NCBI GenBank assembly: GCA_013298075.1
Contig: JAAFJG010000010.1
Location: 39,550-103,549 of the forward strand
DNA length: 64,000 bases
Origin: Cytophagales bacterium
GTDB lineage: Bacteria; Bacteroidota; Bacteroidia; Cytophagales; Microscillaceae
Reading direction: 5' to 3'
A program made the translations under genes and the position numbers. Under the pieces are notes generated by a model. It ran no database searches, was not told the DNA's origin, and saw only the letters and a program-made list of their open reading frames with translations. Shown here piece after piece: positions 42,100-51,762 of the stretch (position 1 is the first letter of the stretch; each line of letters opens with the position of its first letter).

Positions 42100-43380
42100 C
42101 TATTTTACCCAAGTAAACATTCTTTCCCAACGGATTTTTCCATTGAACAAACCTTTATTCGCATTCAAAGAAAGCCAAGTAAAAGAGGCTTCTCCTAACA
42201 CGTGATTACGTGGTACAAATCCCCAAAATCTTGAATCTAAAGAATTATTACGATTATCGCCCATCATAAAATAATAATTTTGTTTGAATGTATATTTTTT
42301 AACTTCTTGATTATCAATAAATAATTTGTAATTTTTGATTTCAGCGTTGGCGTGCCATTCATAACTTGTAATCATTTTTCCGTATAAAATCACGTTTTCT
42401 TTGGTCATTTCTAATGTTTCACCTTTTTTGGGAATATTGATGGGTCCAAAATTATCTTCATTCCAATTATAATTAGGGTGATTTGGATACACAGGATAAT
42501 ATTTTGCATTTTCGGACATACGCATAGCACTTTCATCTTTCTTTTTCAAAGGTCTTTCTACAGAAATAATAAAATCGCTCATTTCTCTTAGTTTTTTTGC
42601 CTTTCCTTCCGAACACATAATCATAAAATCTTTTTCACTTTCTGCACTTCCTTCATAAATTTCTAAATCTTGCAATACTTTTTCATTCAAACCATTTTTT
42701 GTTTTGACTAAATATTTGAATTGCATATTTTTAGGTTGTTCTGCTATTTTATCATTGATATATAAAACGCCACTTTTAACTTCTAATTTATCTCCTCCAA
42801 CGCCCACACATCTTTTTACATAATTAGTTTTCATTTCCACAGGTGGCATTTTTCCTGTCGGCAAACTATCCGCAGGATAATTAAAAACGACTACATTATT
42901 GCGTTCTACATCTTTATAACCCCATAATTTGACTGATGGCAACCAAATCCAAGTGAGATAAGAAGGAATATTTGTTCCCCAAATTTTGTTATCAGTCAAA
43001 GGAATTTGCAACGGGGTTTCGATGGTTCGAGGTCCATAAGCCAACTTACTTACAAACAAATAATCGCCTACTAATTGCGTTCCTTCCATCGAAGAAGTCG
43101 GAATTACATAAGGCGACATAGTTGCCCAACGCAAAAAAGAAGCAGCAATAATAGCGAAAATTCCTGCATCAGACCATTCTTTGACGATTTGGCGTGCATC
43201 TGGATTTTTATAAATGGCATAACCAATATAAGCAATAATCGGAATGGAAAGATAACCAATATTTAAAAATAAAACGGTTGCTAAAAATAAAAGTAGCACA
43301 ATATCAAAAGCAAAACGTGCATTTGAAACAGGTTTTTGGACTTTTTCTTTTTTTTCTGGTTTTTGAGTTCCTTCAGTCAT
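42100..43380 (-). CDS. lepB: Signal peptidase I
   Basis: 426 residues. Membrane segments at ~22-60 and ~73-88, then the catalytic Ser97 in PTSSMEGT, catalytic Lys189 in NYVKRCVG and the C-terminal GDNRNNSLDSRFWGFVP. It is longer than most SPases because of a ~110-residue insert between the KR box and GDNRNNS, typical of Bacteroidota LepB. It releases signal peptides on the outer face of the inner membrane. A likely -7 element is 140 bp upstream. A family A element begins 2 bp beyond the stop. Confidence 0.95.
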   Translation of the reverse strand: MTEGTQKPEKKEKVQKPVSNARFAFDIVLLLFLATVLFLNIGYLSIPIIAYIGYAIYKNPDARQIVKEWSDAGIFAIIAASFLRWATMSPYVIPTSSMEGTQLVGDYLFVSKLAYGPRTIETPLQIPLTDNKIWGTNIPSYLTWIWLPSVKLWGYKDVERNNVVVFNYPADSLPTGKMPPVEMKTNYVKRCVGVGGDKLEVKSGVLYINDKIAEQPKNMQFKYLVKTKNGLNEKVLQDLEIYEGSAESEKDFMIMCSEGKAKKLREMSDFIISVERPLKKKDESAMRMSENAKYYPVYPNHPNYNWNEDNFGPINIPKKGETLEMTKENVILYGKMITSYEWHANAEIKNYKLFIDNQEVKKYTFKQNYYFMMGDNRNNSLDSRFWGFVPRNHVLGEASFTWLSLNANKGLFNGKIRWERMFTWVK

Positions 43381-43519
43381 ATCAAAAATAAAATGTGATG
43401 TTTTTATACTAATATTTTCTTATTTTTAATCAATCATAAGAAAACTTTTAATTTTTTTAAATTATTAGTTTTTATTTTTACTTATTTATTACAAATAAAA
43501 ACAAAAAAATGCTAATTTG

Positions 43520-43527
43520 CAAAGATA
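43520..43527 (-). promoter_or_regulatory. Possible -7 promoter element of lepB
   Basis: The minus strand reads TATCTTTG, a TAnnTTTG match 140 bp before the lepB start; no closer match was seen. Confidence 0.4.
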
Positions 43528-43593
43528 GTTATTTTTTTGAAAAATAAAACGATTTTTTTCAACGGTTTTTTTGAATATTTTGGAAAAATAAAA

Positions 43594-44085
43594 CTATCCA
43601 GATGTTTTTGGAGTTGTATTATTATTTTCCTCGATGGCTTGATTTATTTTTTGAATTACTTCAAAAAAAGTTTTCATTTTTTCAGGTTCAACTGCTTCGT
43701 ATATAATTTGATTAAATTTTTTCACCGATTTTCGAGCAACTTCTCTTGCTTTTTTGCCATAATCAGTCAAAAAAATTCTAAAAAAACGTCTATCATTTTC
43801 GTCTTGTATTTTTTTTACAAATCCTTCTTCTTCCATATTCCTGAGCGTTCGGGTAATACTTCGTGCTTCCAAACCCAAAAGTGGCGCAATTTTAGTGGCA
43901 GGAGTTCCTTCTTCTATATCAATATTCAACAAAATATACCCGACAGAAACCGTTAAATTATATTGATTTGCTTCTGCATTATACATACGCGCAATGGCGT
44001 GCCAAGTAGCTTTTATTTGATAATCAATAGATTGTTCTCTTTTTAAATTTTTTGGTAATTGATGAGTTATATTTTCTACGTTCAT
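43594..44085 (-). CDS. MarR family transcriptional regulator
   Basis: 163 residues. The winged helix-turn-helix spans ~35-105: GYILLNIDIEEGTPATKIAPLLGLEARSITRTLRNMEEEGFVKK and the wing RFFRIFLTDYGKKA are the MarR pattern. MarR dimers bind palindromic operators and usually respond to small aromatic ligands. It starts 55 bp after the TPR gene (same strand) and precedes lepB by 214 bp; the lepB promoter may fall under its control, but no operator was identified. Confidence 0.85.
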   Translation of the reverse strand: MNVENITHQLPKNLKREQSIDYQIKATWHAIARMYNAEANQYNLTVSVGYILLNIDIEEGTPATKIAPLLGLEARSITRTLRNMEEEGFVKKIQDENDRRFFRIFLTDYGKKAREVARKSVKKFNQIIYEAVEPEKMKTFFEVIQKINQAIEENNNTTPKTSG

Positions 44086-44139
44086 TTTTTTGTTTTTTTT
44101 GATAATATTTTTGAAAATTTTCTGTTATTTTTGATGTAT

Positions 44140-44763
44140 TTATTCTTGGCAATTTTTCTTTAAAAATGCGTCTGCGTCTTTATTTCCTAAATCTTTGGCT
44201 AATTTCCAATCACTACACGCACCATTCGAATCAACCAAATGTAATTTTGCAATTCCTCTCAAATAATATGCTTGAGCATTTCGCCTATCAATTTGAATAG
44301 CAACATTTAGATTTGAAACCGCATTATTATAATCTTTTTGTATCAAAAAAGAATTACCACGACTGATATAAAGTTGTGCATTTTTATTGCCCAACAATCG
44401 AATTGCTTTTACATATTCACGTCTCGAAATCTCAAAATTTCTCAAACTATCCAAAGCAACGGCTTTTAAATGGAGTGCTTCGCCATTCTTTTTATCCAAT
44501 TTTTCTACGTCTTTAAATTCGCTCAAAGCCTTTCTTGGACTGCCTGTTTTCAAAAGCATTAGCCCTTTTTTTAGGATATAATTAACGTTTTTAGTTTCAA
44601 AACCAACCGCTCTCGAATAATTATAAAGTGCCATTGTCCAATCTTCTACTTTTTCTTTTTCTTCTGCAATTTTTGCAAATTCTACTCCTGAAGTTTGTGC
44701 TTGTAATATATGGATAAAAAAATATATTACTAAAAAAAATATAATACTAAATTTATTTTTCAT
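44140..44763 (-). CDS. TPR-repeat exported protein
   Basis: 207 residues with a signal peptide ending ILQAQ. Tetratricopeptide repeats run from ~30 to ~195, e.g. EDWTMALYNYSRAVGFE, SPRKALSEFKDVEKLDKKN, KDYNNAVSNLNVAIQIDRRNAQAYYLRGIAKL. TPR modules bind partner proteins in the periplasm. Nothing else is visible and its partner is unknown. It is followed after 54 bp by the marR gene on the same strand. Confidence 0.85.
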   Translation of the reverse strand: MKNKFSIIFFLVIYFFIHILQAQTSGVEFAKIAEEKEKVEDWTMALYNYSRAVGFETKNVNYILKKGLMLLKTGSPRKALSEFKDVEKLDKKNGEALHLKAVALDSLRNFEISRREYVKAIRLLGNKNAQLYISRGNSFLIQKDYNNAVSNLNVAIQIDRRNAQAYYLRGIAKLHLVDSNGACSDWKLAKDLGNKDADAFLKKNCQE

Positions 44764-44873
44764 TTTTAATTTGATTGATGTTGTAATTTTTTGTGAAAGT
44801 CAAATAATAGTTTTTAGTTTTACGTCAATTAAATTTTGTTTATTATTTTACTTTTAAATTTAGAATAAAAAAA

Positions 44874-45206
44874 TTAGGTATTTTTATTTTCCTTTCTAAT
44901 TTTTATTATTTCTTGAGCAGTTAATCCGGTTAAATCTTGAATAGTTTGATTATCAAAACCTTTTTTGATAGCATTTAAAGCCACTTCAACTTTTCCTTTA
45001 ATTATTCCTGTTTTTTCGCCTTTTTTTATTCCTATTTTTTCACCTTTGACTATCCCTTCTTTTTCAGCAGTAGCCACACTATTAGTGAAATCTATTAAAT
45101 TTTTTAGACTACTTTCGTATTCATTTAATTCTTCATTCGTATAACTCGATATTTGTGATTTTGCAAATACTTTCATAAAAATTTCATCTTGTAATGTTGG
45201 AAACAA
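44874..45206 (-). pseudogene. Truncated Rpn-family copy (C-terminal fragment)
   Basis: 110 codons that repeat the C-terminal part of the adjacent gene at 45224-46159 almost word for word (LQDEIFMKVFAKSQISSYTN through QDLTGLTAQEIIKIRKEN). It has no catalytic region and starts with an ATG that follows no known start, so it is a partial tandem duplication. The spacing to the full copy is 17 bp. Confidence 0.85.
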
Positions 45207-45223
45207 TCGATTAAAAAATATTT

Positions 45224-46159
45224 TTATATATTTTCCTTTCTAATTTTTATTATTTCTTGAGCAGTTAATCCGGTTAAATCTTGAATAGTTTGATTATCAA
45301 AACCTTTTTTGATAGCATTTAAAGCCACTTCAACTTTTCCTTTGATTATTCCTGTTTTTTCGCCCTCGATTTTTCCTTTGATTATTCCTATTTTTTCGCC
45401 CTCGATTTTTCCTTCTTTTTCAGCAGTAGCTACACTATTAGTGAAATCTATTAAATTTTTTAGACTACTTTCGTATTCATTTAATTCTTCATTCGTATAA
45501 CTCGATATTTGTGATTTTGCAAATACTTTCATAAAAATTTCATCTTGTAATGTTGGAGGAAGACTTTGTAACTTTGGTATATTTTTTAAAACATATAACC
45601 ATTTTTCATAACGAGTTGTCAAATTTTGTACTTTCTTATTAAAATTGGGCATCTCTAAATAAATAAACTGCAATTTGTCATAAAATATTGTGTTATCTTC
45701 AATATCTTTCAACATAATATGATGTTTTACTTTTTGAATAGGATTAGAATCATCGAATTTAAAATTCATAATGGCTATAGAATATACACTTTTTAGTTCA
45801 TAAGTCCATTGAATGCCATTTTTTTTCGAGTCTTTTATGGCTTGATTCTGAATTGGAAAAGTCGCATAATAAATCGTTCTATCTTTGAAAAACTCTTGCT
45901 TGGCATTTTGCATTTCTACGACAAAAAATTCACCATTAATAGTTTTACAATGTATATCAAAAATGGCTTTTCTATCTGATTCTGTTCTGCCCAAATGTTC
46001 GCTTTTGATATAAATAATATCCACAATTTTATCTTCTTTTTCCAATAAAAGTGCGTTCAAAAAATCAATCAATAAGTCTTTACTATCTTCTTGACCAAAC
46101 AATTTTTTGAAACCAAAATCTGTAAAAAGATTGATGTATGTACCTAAGTTTATTTTCAT
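45224..46159 (-). CDS. Rpn/PD-(D/E)XK nuclease family transposase (full length)
   Basis: 311 residues. The start NLFTDFGFKKLFGQEDSKDLLIDFLN and the catalytic AIFDIHCKTINGEFFVVEMQ (Asp68...Glu82-x-Gln84) are the Rpn/PDDEXK recombination-promoting nuclease signature. The C-terminus holds KIGIIKGKIEGEKTGIIKG repeats and a TGLTAQEIIKIRK tail. Rpn proteins cut DNA and promote recombination; many are toxic or phase-variable. Two further copies lie in this window (44874, 58911). Start chosen at 46159, where the family begins. Confidence 0.9.
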   Translation of the reverse strand: MKINLGTYINLFTDFGFKKLFGQEDSKDLLIDFLNALLLEKEDKIVDIIYIKSEHLGRTESDRKAIFDIHCKTINGEFFVVEMQNAKQEFFKDRTIYYATFPIQNQAIKDSKKNGIQWTYELKSVYSIAIMNFKFDDSNPIQKVKHHIMLKDIEDNTIFYDKLQFIYLEMPNFNKKVQNLTTRYEKWLYVLKNIPKLQSLPPTLQDEIFMKVFAKSQISSYTNEELNEYESSLKNLIDFTNSVATAEKEGKIEGEKIGIIKGKIEGEKTGIIKGKVEVALNAIKKGFDNQTIQDLTGLTAQEIIKIRKENI

Positions 46160-46311
46160 TTTTTATACACTTTTAGTTATTATAACACTTTATTTCAAAT
46201 CCTCAAAATTTCCTTGCAAAAATATAATAAATTATAGTTAAAAAAAAATATTTGTGCTTATTTTTTAAAATTATGGTTATATTTTTTGGTAATTTTATTC
46301 CAGAAAAACAA

Positions 46312-46344
46312 TTAGCATTTTCACAAAATTTGTAAAAATGCTAA
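46312..46344 (-). terminator. Terminator of the rtcB-like gene
   Basis: TTAGCATTTTCACAAA and TTTGTAAAAATGCTAA pair over 16 bp with one mismatch, followed by TTGTTTTTC on the minus strand, 43 bp after the rtcB-like stop. Confidence 0.75.
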
Positions 46345-46386
46345 TCAATTCCTTTTTTAAACCTTATTTTGATGATTTTATTTCTA

Positions 46387-47880
46387 CTAAGATTCTGTAA
46401 AATCTAAATCATTTCCTTTCTTTTTTTTCCATTTTGGTGCATTTTCTTTATCAGCCATTCGAACTATTTTTGGATAAAATTCTCCAATTACTTCTACTAA
46501 ATCTGATTGAAAATTCATTACTTCGCGAATATTTTTATATGCATTGGGTGCTTCGTCGAGGTCGCCACCTATCAAACTTACGCCATTATCGGCTAACATT
46601 TTTTGCAAATCACTTTTTTTAATTTGTTTGAAGGCTTGTGAGCGAGACATCACACGCCCTGCTCCATGCGAAGCAGAAAGTAAAGATTGAGCATTTCCTT
46701 TTCCTTTCACCAAAAAACCTGGTGCAGTCATCGAACCCGGAATAATTCCCCATTCGCCTGCATTGGCTGGAGTTGCTCCTTTTCTATGCGTCAACACTTC
46801 TGTTCCATCGGCTAATTTTTCTTTCCAAGCAAAATTATGATGATTTTCAATGATTTTTAAAGGCTCCATTTCTAAATCTATTGCCATTTTTTTATGAATT
46901 TGGTGATGATTGGCAGAGGCATATTCACCCGCCAAATTCATACCAATCCAATATTCTTGCCCTTCTTCTGTATTCATATCCAACCAAGCCAAATGTTTTG
47001 CAGCATCAGGTAATTTAGTTTTTTCCATTGCTAATTTTGAATAATGCCCTGCAATCGTTGCCCCAAAACCTCTCGAACCAGAATGGGAAAGCAAAGCAAC
47101 ATATTCGCCTTTGGGCAAATTAAATTCATTGTTATCAGCCAAAATTGTAAGCGTTCCCCATTCTACAAAGTGATTTCCTGTGCCAGAAGTACCAATTTGA
47201 AATTGTGCTTTTGATTTTAATTCTCGAATAATTTTGGTAGCAGACCATTCAGGTCTATCAAAAACATCATCAGAATTTTGTATCGAAAAACCTTTTCCTG
47301 TTCCAAAAAGCGTGTTTTTTTCTAATAAATTGATAAATTTTTTGGTGCGTTTTTGTACATAACTATATTCCATCGGAAAAATTGACATACACATACGACA
47401 CGCAATATCTACGCCTACCGCATAAGGAATAATTTTATCGCCTTCGGTTGCTAACACGCCACCAATCGGTAATCCATAACCATAATGTGCGTCAGGCATC
47501 AATGCACCCGCCAAAGTAATCGGCAAACGCATAGCCACGTCCATTTGTTTGATAGCACCTTCGTCAATATTTTCCTTTCCATAAATAGCATATTCAGGCG
47601 TTTCTTCTTTGAGTTCGAAGCCTTTTTTTTCTTGTTTAGTCGCAATAATTTGGACGTGTTTTTCTTTGATAATCTTTGCCAATTCTCCAAAAATATCATT
47701 CTCTAAAAAATCATCAGGAGTTTTTACAATATTCTCAAAAATAGATAAAATCTCATCTTTGTCGTATTTTTTTTCGTGAATAAGTGTTTTTGCTAATTGT
47801 CCTGCCATTTTAAAAATAGAAATTTCATAAATTCCAACGGTATGTAAATCTCTTTTATCTAATTTTTCGCTTCTTTTCAT
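46387..47880 (-). CDS. rtcB: RtcB family RNA ligase-like protein
   Basis: 497 residues, family length. The manganese/GTP-binding residues fall in DAHYGYGLPIGGVLA, VGVDIACRMCM, HSGSRGFG, YASANHHQIHKKM and the guanylylated His in ASHGAGRVMSRSQA. RtcB seals 2',3'-cyclic phosphate or 3'-phosphate RNA ends. The family is divided into types; the deviation CR for CG in the metal loop suggests the branch seen in many Bacteroidota. No release-factor or archease gene is adjacent. The gene is intact with a terminator. Confidence 0.88.
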   Translation of the reverse strand: MKRSEKLDKRDLHTVGIYEISIFKMAGQLAKTLIHEKKYDKDEILSIFENIVKTPDDFLENDIFGELAKIIKEKHVQIIATKQEKKGFELKEETPEYAIYGKENIDEGAIKQMDVAMRLPITLAGALMPDAHYGYGLPIGGVLATEGDKIIPYAVGVDIACRMCMSIFPMEYSYVQKRTKKFINLLEKNTLFGTGKGFSIQNSDDVFDRPEWSATKIIRELKSKAQFQIGTSGTGNHFVEWGTLTILADNNEFNLPKGEYVALLSHSGSRGFGATIAGHYSKLAMEKTKLPDAAKHLAWLDMNTEEGQEYWIGMNLAGEYASANHHQIHKKMAIDLEMEPLKIIENHHNFAWKEKLADGTEVLTHRKGATPANAGEWGIIPGSMTAPGFLVKGKGNAQSLLSASHGAGRVMSRSQAFKQIKKSDLQKMLADNGVSLIGGDLDEAPNAYKNIREVMNFQSDLVEVIGEFYPKIVRMADKENAPKWKKKKGNDLDFTES

Positions 47881-48364
47881 TATGTTGTGTTTGTTTTTTG
47901 TGATATTTTTTAAAATACAAAATAAATGTAATTAGTAAAGTAGGTATTTTTGAAATAAATTGTGAAATAATTTAATTTTACCACTTATCTTGACCTTTAT
48001 TTTGATATGCAAAGATACATATATACGTATGCAATGGACTTGCGTAGATGAAAATATTTTTAAAAATTATTCAAAAAAAAATGTTCTTGGAAGATTATTG
48101 CAGCGTGATTTTTGTTTTTTTTGTAATTTAAAGAAAAAATATTTATTAAAAATAAACAAACTTTTTTTTAGATAAATAACGTTATTAAGTCGTACAACGT
48201 TACTATTCTTCGAATAGCGAAGTCAAAAATTTCAAAAGTGATAGATTTAAGTAACGTTTCATTTATACTTAAATTAGTTGGTGAGGGAATATAAAAATAA
48301 GTTTTTTTTATACAAATTAAAAGAAATAATTAGAGAAATTATTTTTTATTTTATTTATAATTTA
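47881..48364. other. Gene-free spacer upstream of the type IIG enzyme
   Basis: A 62-codon frame (47990-48175) has no recognisable sequence. From 48239 to 48292 a partial family F repeat is seen (ATAGATTTAAGTAACGTTTC and TATACTTAAATTAG). No convincing gene. Confidence 0.5.
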
Positions 48365-48372
48365 TATATTTG
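48365..48372 (+). promoter_or_regulatory. -7 promoter element of the type IIG enzyme
   Basis: TATATTTG, a TAnnTTTG match 26 bp before the ATG at 48398. Confidence 0.55.
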
Positions 48373-48397
48373 TGCCAAAATTTAACAAATATTGAAA

Positions 48398-51300
48398 ATG
48401 AAAAATATATTTTCTCCCAAAGATTTTGCCACAACCGAACTCAAATCTGTACTCAAAAACGTACAAAATTTAGATGAAATCAAAAAAATAATTGGTTTTT
48501 GGCAAAAAGATATTCAAAGCGGAAAAATTTTTCAACAAAATGAAACGCAATTAGATATGCGTTTTATTCATCAATTTTTTGGAGATATTTTAGGATATGA
48601 TTATCAAAATGATAAAAATTGGCACATCGAAATCAAACCAAAAACTTCACAAGATAACACAAGACCAGATGCTACTTTGGGCTTTTATGCCGTTAATTCT
48701 CAACAAAAAGAGCCAAAATCAAAAGTTGTCATCGAATTAAAGGGCGCAAATATTAACTTAGATAAAACACAAATCAAAGAAAAAAAAGGCTCTCCTATCG
48801 AGCAAGCTTTTGGGTATGTGCCTAAAATGAACGGACATTGTCAATGGGTAATTGTGAGTAATTTTACAGAAATTAGGTTGTATCACGCCAGCGATAGCAG
48901 TCGTTATGAAAGTTTTGAAATAGTAGATTTGTTAGAAGAACAAAACTTAGCAAAATTTATTTTTCTTTTTCAAAAAGATAGACTTTTTTTGGAAAATTCA
49001 GAAAGTAGAATTAGCCAATTATTGAATGAAAGAAGAATTTTTGAGGAAAAAATATCAAACGAATTTTATTATCAATACGAAGAAGTTAAACAAAATTTAT
49101 ATTATCATTTTTATCAAGAAAATAATACACAAAACATCGAAGATTTGCAAAATGCAGTACAAAAACTAATCGATAGAATTATTTTTATTTGTTTTGTCAG
49201 AGATACTTTGCCGATGATGAATGTATTAGGAAAAATCCAAGAAAATTATCTCGAATTAGGAGATTTGTATGAGTATAAAAATAGACTTTGGAACGATTTG
49301 AAAGGTATTTTTAAATCATTTGATAAAGGTTTTGGTGAAAAAATTCCGCAATTTAATGGTGGACTTTTTAAAAAAGATGAATTATTAGACGAAAAAATTA
49401 AAATTTATGACACACAAATTATACCTTTGATAGATTTTGTACTCAAATATGATTTTCAAAACGAACTAAACGTAAATTTATTGGGGCATATTTTTGAACA
49501 ATCTTTATCAGGAAATGAAAAAAATCAACCTAATTATTCAATTCCTGCCCACAAAACGCCACACGTATCGAACAATATACGCAAACAAGATGGAATTTTT
49601 TATACGCCTGATTTTATTACTAAATATATTATCAAAACAACGATTGGCGCATATTTAACAGAACAAAAAAAAATATTATTAGAAAAATATACCACCGAAA
49701 ACATAGATTTTTGGAATGATTATCAACATATTTTACAAAATCTGAAAATTTTGGATCCTGCTTGTGGTTCGGGTGCTTTTTTGGCGCAAGTTTTTGAATT
49801 TTTATTTGATGAATGGTTGATTGTGTTGGCAGAAATTGAAAAAGTAAAAAATAATGGAAAAAGAAAATTTACTTCTAAAAATCAAGGAATTTTCATCACA
49901 AAAAACGCTTCAGAAATACAACAAAATGAATGGAAAATAAAAAAAATGATTGTGCAAAATAATCTTTTTGGATTCGACATCAATCAAAAAAGTATTCAAA
50001 TTACAAAACTTGCTTTATGGCTTTTGACTGCGAATAGATTTGTAACTTTGGCAGATTTATCATCTAATATATTGGAAATCAATACATTAACAAAAAATAT
50101 CAATCTAAAAAATAATACAAATTTTGATATTATTATTGGCAATCCGCCTTATGTAAGGCAAGAATTATTAGGAGAAATACAAAAAAAACAACTCGAAAAA
50201 GACTTTCCAAATGTGTATAATGGCGTGGCAGATTTGTACGTTTATTTTTATGCAAAAGCCTTAGAATTATTAAAATCCAACGGATATGTTGGCTTTATCA
50301 CGCCCAATAAATGGCTCAAAACAAAATACGGCAAAGGATTGAGACAACTTTTAAAGCCATTAAAAATTGTACAAATTGTCGATTTTTTTGAAATTAGAGT
50401 TTTTGAAGATGCAAGCACAGAACCAATAATTATCACGTTTAAAAATCAAAAAACAGATGATTATTTCGATTATTTTCCTATTTCTAAACAAAATATAAAA
50501 GATGGATTAGCTAATTTTGCAGAAAATTTACCGCATAAAATCATTGTCAAAAAAGATACTTTGAACGATAATGAATGGATATTTGCAGATTCTCAAACAC
50601 AAAATATATTGGATATTATCACAGGAAAAACGCCTGTTTACTATGAAAATCAATTACTTACCATAATTTCATTGAACGAATATACGAAAAAAGAAATTTA
50701 TGGAGGTATAAAAACAGGTTTGAATAAGGCTTTTATCATTGATGAAAAAACTAAAAATGAACTCATAAAAAAAGAGACAAAAAGTGCTGATTTAATCAAA
50801 CCTTACATACAATCTACGGACATTAAAAAATGGCATTTAGAAAATAAAACCGATTCATATTTGATATTTACGAGGAGGGGAGTCGATATTGAAAAATATC
50901 CTGCCATAAAAAAGTATTTATTTCAGTTTTATAATGAATTGAAACCAAAAAAAAATGATGAGGACGAAGGCAGAAAAGCAGGAAAATATGAATGGTTTGA
51001 AATTCAAGATAGTAGTGCTTATTATCCAAAATTTGATGAACCTAAAATTATGTATATTCATACTGCGGTTGAGCATCAATTTTATTATGATACAGAAAAA
51101 TTTTATTTGAATAATGCTACTTATTTTATCTCGAATGCGGATTTGTTTTTATCTGTATTTCTCAATTCTAAAATTTTTCAATTTTATAAAAAACTAAAAT
51201 TTGTGGCGTATGGAAATGCTGAGGAAGGTGGTAGAAGTAAATTAGATTATAACAAAATGATTGATGTGCCAGTGCCTTTTTTGAGTGCCAATCAGAAAAA

Positions 51301-51628
51301 ACCTTTTGAAGAAATAGCTAAAACATTGCAAAATTGGAGCGAAAACAACCAAAAAACAACCAAAGATTTTTATAAAATTATGCAAGCGGATTTTATAGAT
51401 TTAAAAATCAATCAAAAGTTAGAAAAATGTTTTGAATTGACTTGGCAAGAATTTCAAGATGAATTAAAAAAGCAAAAAATAACAATTCCTATCAAACAAA
51501 AAACTGAATATATGAATTATTTTGAGGACGAAAAACAAAAATATATCAATACAGAAATGCTTATCAGAAAAAATGAGCAATTATTAGATAAAATGTTAAT
51601 GGATTTGTATGGTATCTATTTACAATAA
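48398..51628 (+). CDS. Type IIG restriction-methylation enzyme
   Basis: 1076 residues from the ATG at 48398 (an in-frame TTG at 48392 is less likely). The N-terminal endonuclease is a PD-(D/E)XK domain: Asp91 (RPDATLGF) and Glu113-x-Lys115 (VVIELKG). The methyltransferase follows, motif I DPACGSGAF at 453-461 and motif IV NPPYV at 582. The C-terminal third is a TaqI-like target recognition domain (e.g. GGIKTGLNKAFIIDEKTK, PYIQSTDIKKWH). It would both methylate adenine in its site and cleave unmodified DNA nearby. It stands alone, with no specificity or helper gene. The target site cannot be read from sequence. Confidence 0.93.
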   Translation: MKNIFSPKDFATTELKSVLKNVQNLDEIKKIIGFWQKDIQSGKIFQQNETQLDMRFIHQFFGDILGYDYQNDKNWHIEIKPKTSQDNTRPDATLGFYAVNSQQKEPKSKVVIELKGANINLDKTQIKEKKGSPIEQAFGYVPKMNGHCQWVIVSNFTEIRLYHASDSSRYESFEIVDLLEEQNLAKFIFLFQKDRLFLENSESRISQLLNERRIFEEKISNEFYYQYEEVKQNLYYHFYQENNTQNIEDLQNAVQKLIDRIIFICFVRDTLPMMNVLGKIQENYLELGDLYEYKNRLWNDLKGIFKSFDKGFGEKIPQFNGGLFKKDELLDEKIKIYDTQIIPLIDFVLKYDFQNELNVNLLGHIFEQSLSGNEKNQPNYSIPAHKTPHVSNNIRKQDGIFYTPDFITKYIIKTTIGAYLTEQKKILLEKYTTENIDFWNDYQHILQNLKILDPACGSGAFLAQVFEFLFDEWLIVLAEIEKVKNNGKRKFTSKNQGIFITKNASEIQQNEWKIKKMIVQNNLFGFDINQKSIQITKLALWLLTANRFVTLADLSSNILEINTLTKNINLKNNTNFDIIIGNPPYVRQELLGEIQKKQLEKDFPNVYNGVADLYVYFYAKALELLKSNGYVGFITPNKWLKTKYGKGLRQLLKPLKIVQIVDFFEIRVFEDASTEPIIITFKNQKTDDYFDYFPISKQNIKDGLANFAENLPHKIIVKKDTLNDNEWIFADSQTQNILDIITGKTPVYYENQLLTIISLNEYTKKEIYGGIKTGLNKAFIIDEKTKNELIKKETKSADLIKPYIQSTDIKKWHLENKTDSYLIFTRRGVDIEKYPAIKKYLFQFYNELKPKKNDEDEGRKAGKYEWFEIQDSSAYYPKFDEPKIMYIHTAVEHQFYYDTEKFYLNNATYFISNADLFLSVFLNSKIFQFYKKLKFVAYGNAEEGGRSKLDYNKMIDVPVPFLSANQKKPFEEIAKTLQNWSENNQKTTKDFYKIMQADFIDLKINQKLEKCFELTWQEFQDELKKQKITIPIKQKTEYMNYFEDEKQKYINTEMLIRKNEQLLDKMLMDLYGIYLQ

Positions 51629-51679
51629 ATTTAGTTTTTTTCAACTTGGTTTAAGTATTAAGACTTTCTTTAATCAAAA

Positions 51680-51710
51680 AAATGTAATATTTTGAAAATA
51701 TTACATTTTA
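51680..51710. terminator. Bidirectional terminator
   Basis: AAAATGTAATATTTT and AAAATATTACATTTT are exact reverse complements separated by one G, so the practical loop is about 5 nt, between the convergent type IIG and DUF151 genes. Confidence 0.75.
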
Positions 51711-51762
51711 ACAGAGAAAGTTAGACAAGATTTGTTTATTTAAGATTTTATTTTGAGAAAAC

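Noticed and set aside
47990..48175. 61-residue open frame before the type IIG gene
   Set aside because: Low-complexity composition, no recognisable domain and no promoter; lies in AT-rich spacer.
48392..48397. TTG start for the type IIG enzyme
   Set aside because: The ATG at 48398 is two codons later and fits the promoter; TTG starts are rare.
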